Shown here: one piece after another, positions 54,591-64,000 of the stretch
Layout: each line of letters begins with the position of its first letter
Position numbering within the stretch: the first letter of the stretch is position 1
Assembly (NCBI RefSeq): GCF_000411135.1
Contig: NZ_KE150262.1
Location: 1,028,824 to 1,092,823 of the forward strand
Origin: Actinotignum schaalii FB123-CNA-2
GTDB taxonomy: Bacteria > Actinomycetota > Actinomycetes > Actinomycetales > Actinomycetaceae
DNA length: 64,000 bases
Reading direction: 5' to 3'
Translations under genes and position numbers: made by a program
Notes under the pieces: generated by a model
The model's database searches: none
Told to the model about the DNA's origin: nothing
What the model saw: only the letters and a program-made list of their open reading frames with translations

Positions 54591-55346
54591 ATGGACGGTA
54601 TGACTATCAACGTAGCTGTGATCGGCGCGGCGGGACGGATGGGCAGCACCGTGTGCACCGCCGTTACCGATGCCCCCGATATGAACCTGACCGCCCGAAT
54701 CACCAAGGACGATCCCATCAACGCCCAAACCCTGGCGGGTGCCACCGTGGGAGTTGATTTCACCGTTCCCGATGCGACGGAAGATACCGTGCGGGCTTTG
54801 CTGACCAATGGCTGTCACGCCGTCGTCGGGGCCACGGGATGGACCCCGGAAAAGATTGCGCGCATTGAGACGGTGGCCAAGGAGACGGGGCGCCATGTGC
54901 TTATTGCCCCGAATTTTGGTTTGAGTGCCGTGCTCACCATGATGTTCGCGGAAATGGCCGCCCCGTATTTCGAATCCGTCGAAGTGGTGGAAATGCACCA
55001 TCCCGATAAAGTTGATGCTCCCTCGGGAACGGCGCGCGCCACCGCGGAGAAAATCGCGGCGGCCCGGGCTGCAGCCGGATGCGCCCCGGCTCCCGATGCC
55101 ACCACCGGGCCCGCGCCCGCCCGCGGGGAGAAAATTGCCGGCATCCCGGTGCACGCGGTCCGCCTCCGGGGCCTGAATGCCCACGAAACTGTGCTGCTGG
55201 GAAATCCGGGGGAACAGCTCGCCTTGCGCCAAGATTCTTTCACCCGTGAGTCTTTTATGCCCGGGGTGCTTCTGGCCATCCGCGGCATTGACCAGCATCC
55301 GGGCGTGCAGGTGGGATTAGAGCAGTACATGAGCTGGGAACGATAG
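54591..55346 (+). CDS. dapB: 4-hydroxy-tetrahydrodipicolinate reductase
   Basis: Second step of the dedicated lysine/diaminopimelate pathway, needed for peptidoglycan cross-links. VAVIGAAGRMGSTVC is the NAD(P)-binding loop, and VEMHHPDKVDAPSGTA the substrate site with catalytic His and Lys. Length 251. The gene begins at ATG 54591 or ATG 54600 (MTINVAV); neither has a strong ribosome site. dapA follows 9 bp later. Confidence 0.95.
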   Translation: MDGMTINVAVIGAAGRMGSTVCTAVTDAPDMNLTARITKDDPINAQTLAGATVGVDFTVPDATEDTVRALLTNGCHAVVGATGWTPEKIARIETVAKETGRHVLIAPNFGLSAVLTMMFAEMAAPYFESVEVVEMHHPDKVDAPSGTARATAEKIAAARAAAGCAPAPDATTGPAPARGEKIAGIPVHAVRLRGLNAHETVLLGNPGEQLALRQDSFTRESFMPGVLLAIRGIDQHPGVQVGLEQYMSWER

Positions 55347-55355
55347 GCTGAGCCC

Positions 55356-56264
55356 ATGGACGAGCACACTTTGCCTTCACGCAGTTTTGGATCCGTTAGC
55401 GTTGCCATGGTGACCCCTTTCCACGCCGACGGCGCCTTGGATGTTGACGCCGCGGTGGCGCTGGCCACCACCCTTGTGGACCAGGGATGTGATTCCCTGC
55501 TCCTTTCCGGCACCACCGGAGAATCTCCTACCACGCACCAGCCGGAAAAAGACGTCCTGGTGCGGGAAGTATGCGCGGCGGTTGGTAACCGCGCCATGGT
55601 TATCGCCGGCGCCGGCTCCAATGACACCGCCCACGCGGTGCGCATTGCCCGCGGGGCTGAAAAAAGTGGGGCGCAGGGGCTGCTCGTCGTCGCCCCGTAT
55701 TACAACCGGCCCTCCCAGGAAGGCGTCTACCAACATATTGTGAACGTGACGGAAGCCACGGACCTGCCCGTTATGGTTTACGATATTCCGGGGCGCACCG
55801 GGGTGCGGCTCGAACTGGATACGTTGCTGCGCCTGGCTGAGCACCCGCGCATCCACGCCGTGAAAGATGCCACCGGTGATGTGGCGGCCGGTTTCGTCAA
55901 AATGGCACGCACCGGCTTGGAATATTACTCGGGAGACGATGCCCTCAATTTCGCCTGGCTCGCGCACGGGGCTTCCGGGGTGATTTCGGTGGCCGGGCAC
56001 GTTATTGCGGCGCGCTTGCGGGCCCTGGTGGAGCAGGTCGACGCCGGAGATCTGCCGGCTGCCCGCCGGGAAGCCGCCGCGCAGCGCCATATTATTTCCG
56101 CGATTATGGGAAGCGGGCAAGGTGCCGTTATGGCGAAAGAAGCGCTCAAACTCCTCGGGATCATCCCCTCGGCTACCCTGCGCCTACCCCTGGTAGGGGC
56201 ATCTACGGCGCAGATCGCGGAATTGGCGGAAGCGCTGCGCGCCGAAGGTCTCCTCGCGAGCTAG
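55356..56264 (+). CDS. dapA: 4-hydroxy-tetrahydrodipicolinate synthase
   Basis: Condenses pyruvate and aspartate semialdehyde, feeding DapB. The TIM-barrel protein of 302 residues has LSGTTGESPT (pyruvate-binding Thr pair), VAPYYNRPSQEGVYQH (catalytic Tyr) and HAVKDATGD with the Schiff-base Lys near residue 170. The unusual order dapB then dapA is normal in Actinobacteria. ATG at 55356, with GATAGGCTGAGC upstream. Confidence 0.96.
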   Translation: MDEHTLPSRSFGSVSVAMVTPFHADGALDVDAAVALATTLVDQGCDSLLLSGTTGESPTTHQPEKDVLVREVCAAVGNRAMVIAGAGSNDTAHAVRIARGAEKSGAQGLLVVAPYYNRPSQEGVYQHIVNVTEATDLPVMVYDIPGRTGVRLELDTLLRLAEHPRIHAVKDATGDVAAGFVKMARTGLEYYSGDDALNFAWLAHGASGVISVAGHVIAARLRALVEQVDAGDLPAARREAAAQRHIISAIMGSGQGAVMAKEALKLLGIIPSATLRLPLVGASTAQIAELAEALRAEGLLAS

Positions 56265-56401
56265 CTCCCCCCGCTGGTGCGCGCTCGGTGTTCCCCGGCG
56301 GCGCGCACGGTGCTCGTGCCCGCGCGGGTATCGAGCCGCCAGGGCGAGGTCCGGGCAGGAAGCACCTATGGAAGCGCCGCGCTTCGTGAGAGAATACAGG
56401 G

Positions 56402-58078
56402 GTGAGTGATGAAGTGAAGAAATCTGTACCACCGCTGCGGAACGCCGTTCGTATCGTTCCCCTGGGCGGACTCGGTGAAGTCGGTCGCAATTGCAACGTT
56501 CTTGAATACCAGGGCAAATTGGTAGTTGCCGATTGCGGAGTGCTGTTCCCCGAAGAAGCCCAACCCGGTGTTGATCTTATTCTCCCCAATCTTGACTACC
56601 TGGAAGACCGCCTCGACGATATTGCCGCCATCGTCCTCACCCACGGGCATGAGGATCATATCGGGGCAGTGCCGTATCTGCTGAAAATGCGCCCGGATAT
56701 CCCGGTGATCGGCTCCCAATTGACCATTGCTTTCGTGGAGGCGAAGCTCCAGGAGCACCACATCGCCCCGAATGTCACCGTGGTGGCCGAGGGGGATTCC
56801 ATGCGCATCGCGGGCATGGAATTTGAGTTCATTGCCGTCAACCACTCCATTCCGGATGCACTGGCCCTCTTCATCCGCACCCCGGAGGGCAATATTCTCA
56901 TCACGGGTGATTTCAAGATGGACCAGCTTCCGCTGGACGGACGTCTCACCGACCTGCGTGCTTTCGCGGCGGCCGGAGACGAAGGCGTGGATCTCTTCAT
57001 GTGTGATTCCACCAACGCCGAAATCCCCGGTTTTGTGCATTCCGAGTCGGAAATTCAGCCGGTGATTGATTCGGTGATCGGCGGGGCTACCGGGCAGATC
57101 GTTGTTGCTTCCTTTGCTTCGCACGTGCACCGGGTCCAGCAAGTTCTCAATGCCGCGGCACATAACGGCCGTAAGGTCGCATTCGTGGGTCGCTCTATGG
57201 TGCGCAATATGAAGATCGCGGAGGACCTCGGGTATTTGGACGTGCCAGAAGGCACCGTCGTCGACCTCAAAAATATGAAGGACCTGCCCGAAAACCGCCG
57301 CATCTACATGTCCACCGGCTCCCAGGGTGAACCCATGGCCGTGCTCTCTCGTATCGCGAATCGTTCCCACCCTAAGGTGGCGATTAATCCGGGAGATACG
57401 GTGCTGCTGGCCTCCTCGCTCATTCCCGGAAACGAAAATTCGGTGTTTCGGGTGATCAACGGGCTTATCAAGCTCGGCGCGAATGTGATTCACCAGGGTA
57501 ATGCGCGGGTGCACGTCTCCGGGCATGCTGCCCAGGGCGAATTGCTCTACTGCTACAACATTTTGCAGCCAGCCTACGCCATGCCTATTCACGGGGAGGT
57601 ACGCCACCAGGTCGCGAACGCCGGCGTCGCGGTGAAAACCGGGGTGCCCGCCGATAATGTGATTCTGGCGGAAAACGGTTCGGTTATCGATATGATCGAC
57701 GGCGAAGTTCGTCTCGTTGGTTCGGTGCCTTTCCAGAATATTTATGTGGATGGCTCCTCCGTTGGGGATATTACCGAATCCGAACTCAAGGACCGCCAAA
57801 TTCTTTCCAATGAAGGATTTATTGCTATTTTCGCGGTGGTGGATACCAATGCGCGGCGCATCGTCACCGGTCCGCACCTCCAGGCACGCGCCATGGCTGA
57901 AGATGAGACTGTCTTTGACAGCATCACTCCGGAAGTCACGCGAGCCCTGGAAGAAGCCGTGGCGAAGGGCTCAGATAGCTACGGGATGCAGCAGGCCATG
58001 CGGCGCGTGGTGGGGCGTTGGGTTTCCCGCAAACTGCGCCGTTCGCCCATGATTATTCCGACTGTCGTGGAGGTGTAG
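56402..58078 (+). CDS. rnj: Ribonuclease J
   Basis: Metallo-beta-lactamase/beta-CASP ribonuclease with 5'-exo- and endonuclease activity, partner of PNPase in RNA turnover. LTHGHEDHIGAVPYLL (about 80) is the zinc-binding HxHxDH motif. ILITGDFKMD and MCDSTNAE follow, and SGHAAQGEL and MPIHGEVRHQ complete the beta-CASP motifs. Length 558, typical. GTG start at 56402. The dapA-rnj-ftsK order is conserved in Actinobacteria. Confidence 0.95.
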   Translation: MSDEVKKSVPPLRNAVRIVPLGGLGEVGRNCNVLEYQGKLVVADCGVLFPEEAQPGVDLILPNLDYLEDRLDDIAAIVLTHGHEDHIGAVPYLLKMRPDIPVIGSQLTIAFVEAKLQEHHIAPNVTVVAEGDSMRIAGMEFEFIAVNHSIPDALALFIRTPEGNILITGDFKMDQLPLDGRLTDLRAFAAAGDEGVDLFMCDSTNAEIPGFVHSESEIQPVIDSVIGGATGQIVVASFASHVHRVQQVLNAAAHNGRKVAFVGRSMVRNMKIAEDLGYLDVPEGTVVDLKNMKDLPENRRIYMSTGSQGEPMAVLSRIANRSHPKVAINPGDTVLLASSLIPGNENSVFRVINGLIKLGANVIHQGNARVHVSGHAAQGELLYCYNILQPAYAMPIHGEVRHQVANAGVAVKTGVPADNVILAENGSVIDMIDGEVRLVGSVPFQNIYVDGSSVGDITESELKDRQILSNEGFIAIFAVVDTNARRIVTGPHLQARAMAEDETVFDSITPEVTRALEEAVAKGSDSYGMQQAMRRVVGRWVSRKLRRSPMIIPTVVEV

Positions 58079-58139
58079 TCCCCCTCGCATGCGGCGCGCC
58101 GGGAGGGGCAACTTTTTGCACAAAGGCTAGGCTTTTGAT

Positions 58140-61028
58140 GTGAAGTTTCAGCGACGTGTCAAAAAAACCGAGAAAGAGACGACTGCGCCCGCGCGCCGCC
58201 CGTCCCGACGCTCCGCCACGCCCGCAAACGGGGCGGGCACGGAGCGGGCGGAGGGGCGCCAGCTGACGGGGAATGTTCGTAACGCCCTCGTGGCCACTTT
58301 CCTCGGTCTCGCGGTTATTGTGGCACTGCGCGAATGGTTCAATATTTCCGGGGTACTTGGCGGGGTTATTCACCACGCCACCGCCGGTATTTTTGGGTTA
58401 CTCTCCGTTCTCCTTCCCGCCGTCTTCCTGGCCCTCGCCATCAGACTGGTGGTTCCGGCACGCGGGAATGAACACCGGCGGGTACTGCTCGGTGTGTTGA
58501 TTATCGTGGTGTGTCTGGCCGGCATTATTCACGTGGTGAAACAGCCGCGAAGCCCGGCCGACCACTTCGCAGACGTAGAAAACGCCGGCGGCCTACTTGG
58601 GTGGCTCAGCGGGGGCGTTCTCGAGATGCTTTTCTCCCCGTGGGGTGCCGTTCCTATCCTCGTGATTATTATCCTGTGGGCCGGGCTCTACATCGCCGAC
58701 GTCTCGATGGCGGATATTGCCGCCACTATTCGGGATCGGCGCGCGCAGCGCGATGCTGAAGCGGGGGATGAGATCGCTAACCGCGGGCACTCCGCATCGG
58801 TGCCTTACGATTCGCCTCACGATATTGACGCGGCGGAAAACACCACCCGGCTCCCGAGCGCCGGACGCACGTCCCGGCGCGGTAAGAAGCCCGCGCGCAG
58901 CTATCTGGATGCGGCACTTTCCGGGGCTCCTTCTGAGAACGACGGCGCAGCTACCGCTCCCGCTACCAACAACGGTGCGAATGGCGCGGACGGGGCGGCG
59001 GAGGCCGACTGGGCAGACGGAGCCAATGGTGCCAATGGTGCGCAGGCCCAGGGCGCCACCACGGTGCTGCCGCAGGCTACGGCGGGTAGCGGGGCGGCGG
59101 GCCGTGCGGCGCCGTCGCCGAAAAAAACGGTGCGCACCAAGAAAAGCGGCAGCGCGGCAGAGGTTCAGGATGCGGCGGCCACGGTGCCTGATCTTCCCGC
59201 ACCCGATACCGGCGCACCGTTCACCCGCACCCAGCAACTAGCCCTCGACCCGAGTATTTTGTATGAGCTGCCCTCCCCGGATCTGCTCAAACGCGGGGCG
59301 GTGCATCCCGAACGCACCGAAGCCAATGATCGTGTTGTTGCTGCGCTTACCCAAGTCTTCACTGATTTCGGGGTGGATGCTCAGGTGGTGGGCTTTTCGC
59401 GTGGACCGACGGTCACCCAGTACGAAGTGGAGCTGGGGCCGGGTGTCAAGGTAGAGCGCATCACGCAGCTCTCGAAAAATATCGCCTACGCAGTGGCGAG
59501 CGCCGATGTGCGTATTCTTTCCCCCATTCCCGGCAAATCCGCGATCGGTATCGAAATCCCCAATGCGGACCGTGAAGTGGTGCAGCTAGGCGACGTTTTG
59601 GCATCCGACGTGGCGCGCCGTGACCACCATCCCCTCACCGTGGCGGTGGGGAAGAACGTGCGCGGCCAGTTCGTGGTCACCAACCTGGCGAAAATGCCGC
59701 ACCTGCTGGTGGCGGGCGCTACCGGTGCGGGTAAGTCGTCGTTCATCAACTCGATGATTACCTCGGTGCTGATGCGCTGCACCCCGGACGAAGTGCGGAT
59801 GATCCTCGTGGATCCCAAGCGTGTGGAGCTGACGATTTACGCGGGCATTCCCCATCTCATCACCCCGATTATCACCAATCCGAAGAAGGCCGCCGAGGCG
59901 CTGGAATGGGTGGTCAAGGAGATGGATGCGCGCTACGACGATATGCAGTCCTACCGCTTCAAGAACATCACCGATTTCAACGAGGCGATACGGGCGGGTA
60001 CCGTTAAGGCGCATGATCCGCACCGTACCCTCCAGCCCTACCCCTACCTGCTGGTCGTGGTGGACGAATTGGCTGACATGATGATGGTGGCCCCGCGCGA
60101 CGTGGAATCCTCCATCCAGCGCATCACGCAGCTGGCGCGGGCCGCCGGTATTCACCTGGTGCTCGCCACCCAGCGTCCCTCCGTGGATGTGGTCACCGGT
60201 CTTATTAAAGCGAATATTCCTTCCCGCCTAGCCTTTATGACTTCGTCGCTAGCTGATTCGCGTACCATCCTCGATCAAGGTGGGGCGGAGAAGCTTATCG
60301 GGCAAGGTGATGCTCTCTTCATGCCGGGAGGTGCCCAGCCGATTCGTCTCCAGGGTGCCTGGGTGGACGAGGCGGAAATTGAGCGCGTTGTCGAGCATGT
60401 GAAAACGCAGCTGCGCCCCCAGTATCGCGAAGACTTCCAAGAAACGGTGGAGGCCGCCGGGCGCGAGAAGAAACAGCGCGAAGAAATAGGTGAAGACCTT
60501 GATATTCTGCTCCAGGCCGCGGAAATCGTGATCACCACCCAATTCGGATCTACGTCTATGCTGCAACGCAAATTGCGCATTGGCTTCGCCAAGGCGGGGC
60601 GGATGATGGACCTGCTCGAACAATACGAGATCGTGGGGCCTTCCGAAGGCTCCAAGGCCCGCGACGTGCTGGTGGCACCGGAACTGGTGGAAGATGCTCT
60701 CGCCATGCTGCGCGGAGAACGCGACTCTATTTACGAGGACGAAACAGGTGATGGCGGGTCCGGAGCTGGCGCCGGTGTGCCGGGAACGGGCGCACCTGCC
60801 GGAGCGAGTGGCGCAGCAACGGGGCTCGGTGCGGACGGCGGGAATGTCGCTCATGACGCGTACGGCGCAAACGGGGCGAACGGCGCCGGAGTCGGCACCG
60901 TGCCCACGAACCGCTACGCCGAAGATCCACTGGCACACGACCCGGAGGACACCGCACCCACCTGGTACGACGATGATGACCCTGCCGGGGAATCCGGGGA
61001 GGACGCCTGGCAGCTCACGGGGCGGTAA
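58140..61028 (+). CDS. ftsK: DNA translocase FtsK/SpoIIIE
   Basis: Septum-bound DNA pump that aligns chromosome termini for XerC/D recombination. Four predicted transmembrane helices lie in the first 200 residues. A linker of about 170 residues follows, rich in Ala, Gly and Asn with NGANGA and DGA words, probably disordered. The motor starts near 390 ([17 protein letters not shown]), with Walker [11 protein letters not shown] near 526 and Walker [14 protein letters not shown]. The gamma domain ([24 protein letters not shown]) reads DNA polarity signals. Then comes a second Gly/Ala/Asn-rich tail. Total 962. GTG start at 58140 without a strong ribosome site, so an alternative start is possible. 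Confidence 0.94.
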   Translation: MKFQRRVKKTEKETTAPARRPSRRSATPANGAGTERAEGRQLTGNVRNALVATFLGLAVIVALREWFNISGVLGGVIHHATAGIFGLLSVLLPAVFLALAIRLVVPARGNEHRRVLLGVLIIVVCLAGIIHVVKQPRSPADHFADVENAGGLLGWLSGGVLEMLFSPWGAVPILVIIILWAGLYIADVSMADIAATIRDRRAQRDAEAGDEIANRGHSASVPYDSPHDIDAAENTTRLPSAGRTSRRGKKPARSYLDAALSGAPSENDGAATAPATNNGANGADGAAEADWADGANGANGAQAQGATTVLPQATAGSGAAGRAAPSPKKTVRTKKSGSAAEVQDAAATVPDLPAPDTGAPFTRTQQLALDPSILYELPSPDLLKRGAVHPERTEANDRVVAALTQVFTDFGVDAQVVGFSRGPTVTQYEVELGPGVKVERITQLSKNIAYAVASADVRILSPIPGKSAIGIEIPNADREVVQLGDVLASDVARRDHHPLTVAVGKNVRGQFVVTNLAKMPHLLVAGATGAGKSSFINSMITSVLMRCTPDEVRMILVDPKRVELTIYAGIPHLITPIITNPKKAAEALEWVVKEMDARYDDMQSYRFKNITDFNEAIRAGTVKAHDPHRTLQPYPYLLVVVDELADMMMVAPRDVESSIQRITQLARAAGIHLVLATQRPSVDVVTGLIKANIPSRLAFMTSSLADSRTILDQGGAEKLIGQGDALFMPGGAQPIRLQGAWVDEAEIERVVEHVKTQLRPQYREDFQETVEAAGREKKQREEIGEDLDILLQAAEIVITTQFGSTSMLQRKLRIGFAKAGRMMDLLEQYEIVGPSEGSKARDVLVAPELVEDALAMLRGERDSIYEDETGDGGSGAGAGVPGTGAPAGASGAATGLGADGGNVAHDAYGANGANGAGVGTVPTNRYAEDPLAHDPEDTAPTWYDDDDPAGESGEDAWQLTGR

Positions 61029-61037
61029 AGTAGGGAC

Positions 61038-61649
61038 ATGTCTCACACGAACGCTCCGGAGGCGAGCGAGCCGCCCCTCCTCAATATCGCTAATGCTTTG
61101 ACGGTCGCCCGTATTATCCTCATCCCAGTTTTTATCTGGGTATTCTGGGAGCCCACCGCTACTCGTAGCTTTTGGGCGTGGGTAGTTTTCGCCGTTGCGG
61201 CTTTCACTGACCGCCTCGATGGGCAGCTAGCGCGTTCGCGTGGGCTTATCACCAACTTTGGGAAACTTGCCGATTCGATCGCTGATAAGGGCCTTATAGC
61301 GGCAGCTCTCATTATGCTGTCTCTTCATGACCGGCTGTGGTGGTGGGTCACCATCCTCATGATCGCCCGTGAAATTTTCATTACTTTGGTGCGGATGCTC
61401 GTGGTGACGAAACAGGTTATGGCAGCTGGATGGATCGGCAAACTCAAGATGTTTGCCCAGTCCATCGGCGCCGGTATCCTCATGCTGCCGTGGATCGCGT
61501 GGCTCGGGCACCCGGGCGGAGATATTTTCCAGTGGCTCGGATGGATAACCCTCGGGGTTGCCCTCGTACTTTCGGTGTGGTCCGCGATCGGATATGTCGG
61601 TGATGCGGTGCGTATCGCGCGCGGCGGTGGCCAGGGTGCGCGCTCATGA
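61038..61649 (+). CDS. pgsA: CDP-diacylglycerol-glycerol-3-phosphate 3-phosphatidyltransferase
   Basis: Membrane enzyme committing CDP-diacylglycerol to phosphatidylglycerol. The CDP-alcohol phosphotransferase motif D-G-x2-A-R-x8-G-x3-D-x3-D is complete in LDGQLARSRG followed by ITNFGKLADSIAD near residues 55-80. Several hydrophobic helices surround it. Length 203. Its end overlaps the next gene by four bases (ATGA). The pgsA-cinA-clgR order occurs widely in Actinobacteria. Confidence 0.93.
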   Translation: MSHTNAPEASEPPLLNIANALTVARIILIPVFIWVFWEPTATRSFWAWVVFAVAAFTDRLDGQLARSRGLITNFGKLADSIADKGLIAAALIMLSLHDRLWWWVTILMIAREIFITLVRMLVVTKQVMAAGWIGKLKMFAQSIGAGILMLPWIAWLGHPGGDIFQWLGWITLGVALVLSVWSAIGYVGDAVRIARGGGQGARS

Positions 61650-62188
61650 TGACGGCGCAGCAAGATGACGCCTCGTGCTTGGCCACACTCACCGAATCTT
61701 GCGTGGCAGATTTACGCAAGCGTGGCCTCAGCCTCGCCTGCGCGGAATCTTTAACCGGCGGGCTTCTCACCGCGCAATTCGTCACCGTTCCCGGGGTGTC
61801 CGCGGTGCTGCGTGGGGGAGTGGTCAGCTACGCGACCGACCTCAAAGCCAGCATTCTCGGAGTATCCAGCGAGCGTTTGGCCAGTCACGGGCCGGTGGAT
61901 CGGGACGTGGCGCTCCAGATGGCGCAGGGCGTATGCGCCGTCACCGGAGCTGATATCGGCATGGCCACCACCGGGGTGGCCGGGCCCGGTCCGCATGATG
62001 GACACCCTGCGGGAACTGTGTGGATCGCGGTGAGTGCACGTGGAGGCGCGCAGGTGGCGCGCGAACTTCATATTGCCGGGGGGCGTAGCGACGTACGGAG
62101 CGGGGCGGTGCGCGGCGCCGTCGAACTTCTTGACGCGTTTTTGCACGACGGCGCAACCGATCAGGGCGCCGAGTCAGCTGTGTCCTGA
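61646..62188 (+). CDS. pncC: CinA C-terminal-domain protein (nicotinamide-nucleotide amidase type)
   Basis: Single-domain CinA/PncC protein of 180 residues; relatives deamidate NMN to nicotinate mononucleotide for NAD recycling. Conserved marks are ACAESLTGGLLTAQFVTVPG, VVSYATDLKASILGV and MATTGVAGPG, with PAGTVWIAV. The N-terminal CinA domain is absent, as usual in this group. Its ATG overlaps the pgsA stop. It has been grouped with recA in other bacteria, and recA lies 1.3 kb on. Confidence 0.9.
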   Translation: MMTAQQDDASCLATLTESCVADLRKRGLSLACAESLTGGLLTAQFVTVPGVSAVLRGGVVSYATDLKASILGVSSERLASHGPVDRDVALQMAQGVCAVTGADIGMATTGVAGPGPHDGHPAGTVWIAVSARGGAQVARELHIAGGRSDVRSGAVRGAVELLDAFLHDGATDQGAESAVS

Positions 62189-62258
62189 CTAACTCCTGTT
62201 CGCTCCCAGTAAATCTTCAGATTCACCTGGCTTAATATTTGTGGAACCTTTTGATGGC

Positions 62259-62271
62259 CTCGTGCCACGAG
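62259..62271. promoter_or_regulatory. Palindrome upstream of clgR
   Basis: CTCGTG-C-CACGAG, a perfect 13-base palindrome about 75 bases before the clgR start and shortly after a TAATAT hexamer (62233-62238) that could be its -10. It is a candidate operator; it does not match the ClgR box I know from other Actinobacteria. Confidence 0.35.
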
Positions 62272-62344
62272 CCTGGCACCGGAGGCGATGAAGATGTTTC
62301 GCTCTGTGGGGAATAAAAACAGGAAGTAGGCGTTGAGGTTAGTG

Positions 62345-62725
62345 ATGACAATTGATACCCGTACCGGCGTAACCCGGAAGAATGATTTCGTAGTGCGTCC
62401 TGAACAGCGCCAACCCGCTCTCCTTCGCGAAGAGATTGGCGAGGTTTTGCGGGCTTACCGGCAACGGCAAGGGCGTACCCTGCGGGAAGTTTCCTCCGAT
62501 GCACGTGTATCTCTCGGATATCTCTCCGAAGTTGAACGTGGCCAGAAGGAAGCTTCTTCGGAACTCCTCGCTTCGATTTGCCGGGCGCTCAACGTACCCA
62601 TGAGTCACGTGCTGCGCTTGGTTGCCGATCGGATTGACCTGGTTGAAGGTCGCATCCCGGCTCACCTGCGCGTGCCGGAAAGCCCGGCGGAACTCATGCG
62701 TGGGGAATTTTCCACTACAAAGTAA
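62345..62725 (+). CDS. clgR: Transcriptional regulator ClgR (XRE family)
   Basis: Activator of clp protease and related stress genes in Actinobacteria, 126 residues. The DNA-binding helix-turn-helix is [48 protein letters not shown]. The [11 protein letters not shown] segment follows. The place after cinA and before DUF3046/recA matches ClgR in related genomes. ATG 62345 (MTIDTRTG) is chosen; GAGGTT lies before it. An in-frame TTG at 62333 would add four residues. Confidence 0.9.
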   Translation: MTIDTRTGVTRKNDFVVRPEQRQPALLREEIGEVLRAYRQRQGRTLREVSSDARVSLGYLSEVERGQKEASSELLASICRALNVPMSHVLRLVADRIDLVEGRIPAHLRVPESPAELMRGEFSTTK

Positions 62726-62889
62726 TCCCTGTACACCACGTCGCAAACGGCGCGGTCAAGGTGGCGCACCGCTCGCGAAGCGGGGGCCCTCGGAGCTAGT
62801 TTCATAGCTTTGGTTTTCCCTTGATACGCGCCGTTATGCTGTGTTGAGCGCTTCTCGCCAGGCGCGCCTTACCCGCGACCCCACAACAC

Positions 62890-63147
62890 ATGAAGGAATA
62901 TAATCCACCGGTGCGTGAATCTGAATTCTGGCTCAATATTGATCGTGCTTTCCCGCATGGGCGTGGGAGAAGTGCAGCCCAAGATCTCGTTCTTTCCGCC
63001 CTGGGAGATCGGAGCCCGGCCCAAGCCCTTGAAGCTGGGGAAGATCCGCAACGTATCTGGGATGCCGTGTGCGACACGATGGGATTCCCCGATTACTACC
63101 ACTACCTCCATCGGCTCAGCCCGGAAGATTTCGCGGCCCACGAGTAG
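62890..63147 (+). CDS. DUF3046-family protein
   Basis: Small protein of 85 residues, or 78 if translation begins at GTG 62911 (VRESEFW), where most family members begin; AAGGAA lies 12 bases before that GTG. E-F-W near the start, RSAAQDLVLSALGDRSPAQALEAG and VWDAVCDTM-like IWDAVCDTMGFP match DUF3046, which lies just upstream of recA in Actinobacteria. Function unknown. Confidence 0.85.
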   Translation: MKEYNPPVRESEFWLNIDRAFPHGRGRSAAQDLVLSALGDRSPAQALEAGEDPQRIWDAVCDTMGFPDYYHYLHRLSPEDFAAHE

Positions 63148-63277
63148 CGGTGCGAGTAACGCGGGTGAAGAACGCCGGGGATTACTCCCACACGTCCCCT
63201 TCTAGAGAAGCATGTGCGTGAAGCATTCGCGAGCTGGGTGTGAATGCAGTGGGTGACACACCTGTTCAATGCGGTAC

Positions 63278-63291
63278 CGAACAACCGTTCG
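63278..63291. promoter_or_regulatory. SOS (LexA) box upstream of recA
   Basis: CGAACAACCGTTCG fits the Gram-positive/actinobacterial LexA box CGAAC-N4-GTTCG exactly. TAGAAT at 63295-63300 just after it is a plausible -10, so a bound LexA would block the promoter. The leader to the recA ATG is about 145 bases. Confidence 0.8.
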
Positions 63292-63451
63292 TACTAGAAT
63301 GATCCACAGATCCTCAGGCGTCAGCGTTATCCACAAGATTTTCGCAGCGTCTAAGTATGTCGCAGGCCGGATATACAGTGATCTCGAGCCTCTCGGAGAG
63401 GGAGTGTCTCGTCTAGGCCTGATCTGTAGGAAACGTGAGTAAGGATGGGAT

Positions 63452-64000
63452 ATGGCCGCAGCTAAAGCTAGTGCCCGCACCAAAACGGTTGGGCGCCCCA
63501 TGGCGGATGATCGCAAACAGGCAATTGATACCGCTCTGGCGCAAATTGATAAGCAATTCGGTAAGGGATCCGTTATGCGGCTGGGGGACCATGTCCGTCC
63601 CCGGGTGGAAGTCATTCCTACCGGATCTATCGCTCTGGATATCGCCCTCGGTATTGGCGGATTGCCGCGCGGGCGCGTGGTAGAAATTTACGGCCCGGAA
63701 TCTTCGGGTAAAACCACGGTTGCTCTCCATGCTGTTGCCAGTGCGCAGCGCAATGGTGGCATCGCTGCGTTTATCGACGCAGAACACGCACTTGATCCGA
63801 TCTATGCGCGGGCTCTGGGCGTTGATACGGATTCGCTGATTGTCTCCCAGCCGGATACCGGAGAACAGGGCTTGGAAATTGCCGACATGCTCATCCGCTC
63901 CGGCGCGATTGACATCATCGTCATCGATTCCGTGGCAGCCCTTGTTCCCAAGGCGGAAATCGAAGGCGATATGGGTGATTCCCACGTCGGCTTGCAGGCA
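63452..64000 (+). CDS. recA: Recombinase RecA, N-terminal part (cut by window edge)
   Basis: Strand-exchange ATPase for homologous recombination and SOS induction. The frame reads [16 protein letters not shown], then [22 protein letters not shown], Walker [10 protein letters not shown] (about residue 80), and [18 protein letters not shown]; it is open to the right edge, after 183 codons. GTAAGGATGGGAT precedes the ATG at 63452. The SOS box lies upstream, as expected. The DprA and ComM genes at the left end act with RecA in transformation. Confidence 0.97.
   Translation, partial: MAAAKASARTKTVGRPMADDRKQAIDTALAQIDKQFGKGSVMRLGDHVRPRVEVIPTGSIALDIALGIGGLPRGRVVEIYGPESSGKTTVALHAVASAQRNGGIAAFIDAEHALDPIYARALGVDTDSLIVSQPDTGEQGLEIADMLIRSGAIDIIVIDSVAALVPKAEIEGDMGDSHVGLQA

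Noticed and set aside
62197-62215. ClgR-box-like TTCGCT sequence
   Set aside because: Only the left half matches; no GCG half-site at the expected distance.

Overview
The window is 64 kb of high-GC chromosome from an actinobacterium, most likely a host-associated member of the Actinomycetaceae (Actinomyces, Trueperella, Arcanobacterium or relatives). The evidence is the conserved actinobacterial gene order, actinobacterial families (DUF2469, DUF3046, ClgR, a DivIVA-domain protein, a long Pro/Gly/Arg-rich IF-2), frequent GTG starts, a Cheo-type SOS box before recA, and sortase-type surface proteins with SHIRT-like domains beside sialidases. No rRNA, tRNA, insertion sequence, prophage or CRISPR array was found.

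Housekeeping backbone, almost all on the + strand: lepB (cut at the left edge), rnhB, DUF2469, yraN, comM, dprA, xerC (1-6.0 kb); rpsB-tsf (12.7-14.5 kb); pyrH-frr-cdsA, a DivIVA-domain protein, a GNAT protein and proS (23-28.8 kb); rimP-nusA-ylxR-infB-rbfA-truB (30.8-37.6 kb); ribF, a holin-family membrane protein, rpsO, pnp, an M16 peptidase, dapB, dapA, rnj, ftsK, pgsA, cinA C-terminal domain, clgR, DUF3046 and recA (46.5-64 kb, cut at the right edge). Genes for translation, RNA turnover, lysine/peptidoglycan precursors, phospholipid synthesis, chromosome segregation and DNA uptake or repair follow one another in compact, often overlapping operons.

Three accessory blocks interrupt this backbone. 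Block A (about 6.0-12.4 kb, - strand) holds an M23 peptidase, rsgA, and a tightly overlapping cassette: a 36-residue ORF, an AT-richer TPR-like protein, an ABC ATPase and two ABC-2 permeases, the last overlapping rsgA. It lies next to about 1 kb of apparently non-coding DNA. Block B (14.5-22.9 kb) separates tsf from pyrH and carries two large cell-wall-anchored adhesins, a formate/nitrite-type channel and a YeiH-type exporter. Block C (37.7-46.3 kb) separates truB from ribF and is a sialic-acid locus: a nanT-like MFS transporter and a DUF4862 protein diverge from a secreted sialidase and a second sialidase without a signal peptide. Two matching GntR/FadR-like palindromes lie in the divergent promoter region, and a PfkB sugar kinase follows.

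The best candidates for something undescribed are the micropeptide/TPR/ABC cassette of block A and, in block C, the DUF4862 protein and signal-less sialidase under a shared predicted operator. Recurrent low-complexity expansions (27-bp repeats in an ABC-class ATPase, Ala/Pro tail of RbfA, Asp-Gly-Ala segments in ProS and FtsK, an intergenic 8-bp repeat) are a second theme. All functional calls come from reading translated motifs and gene order; no search was run.
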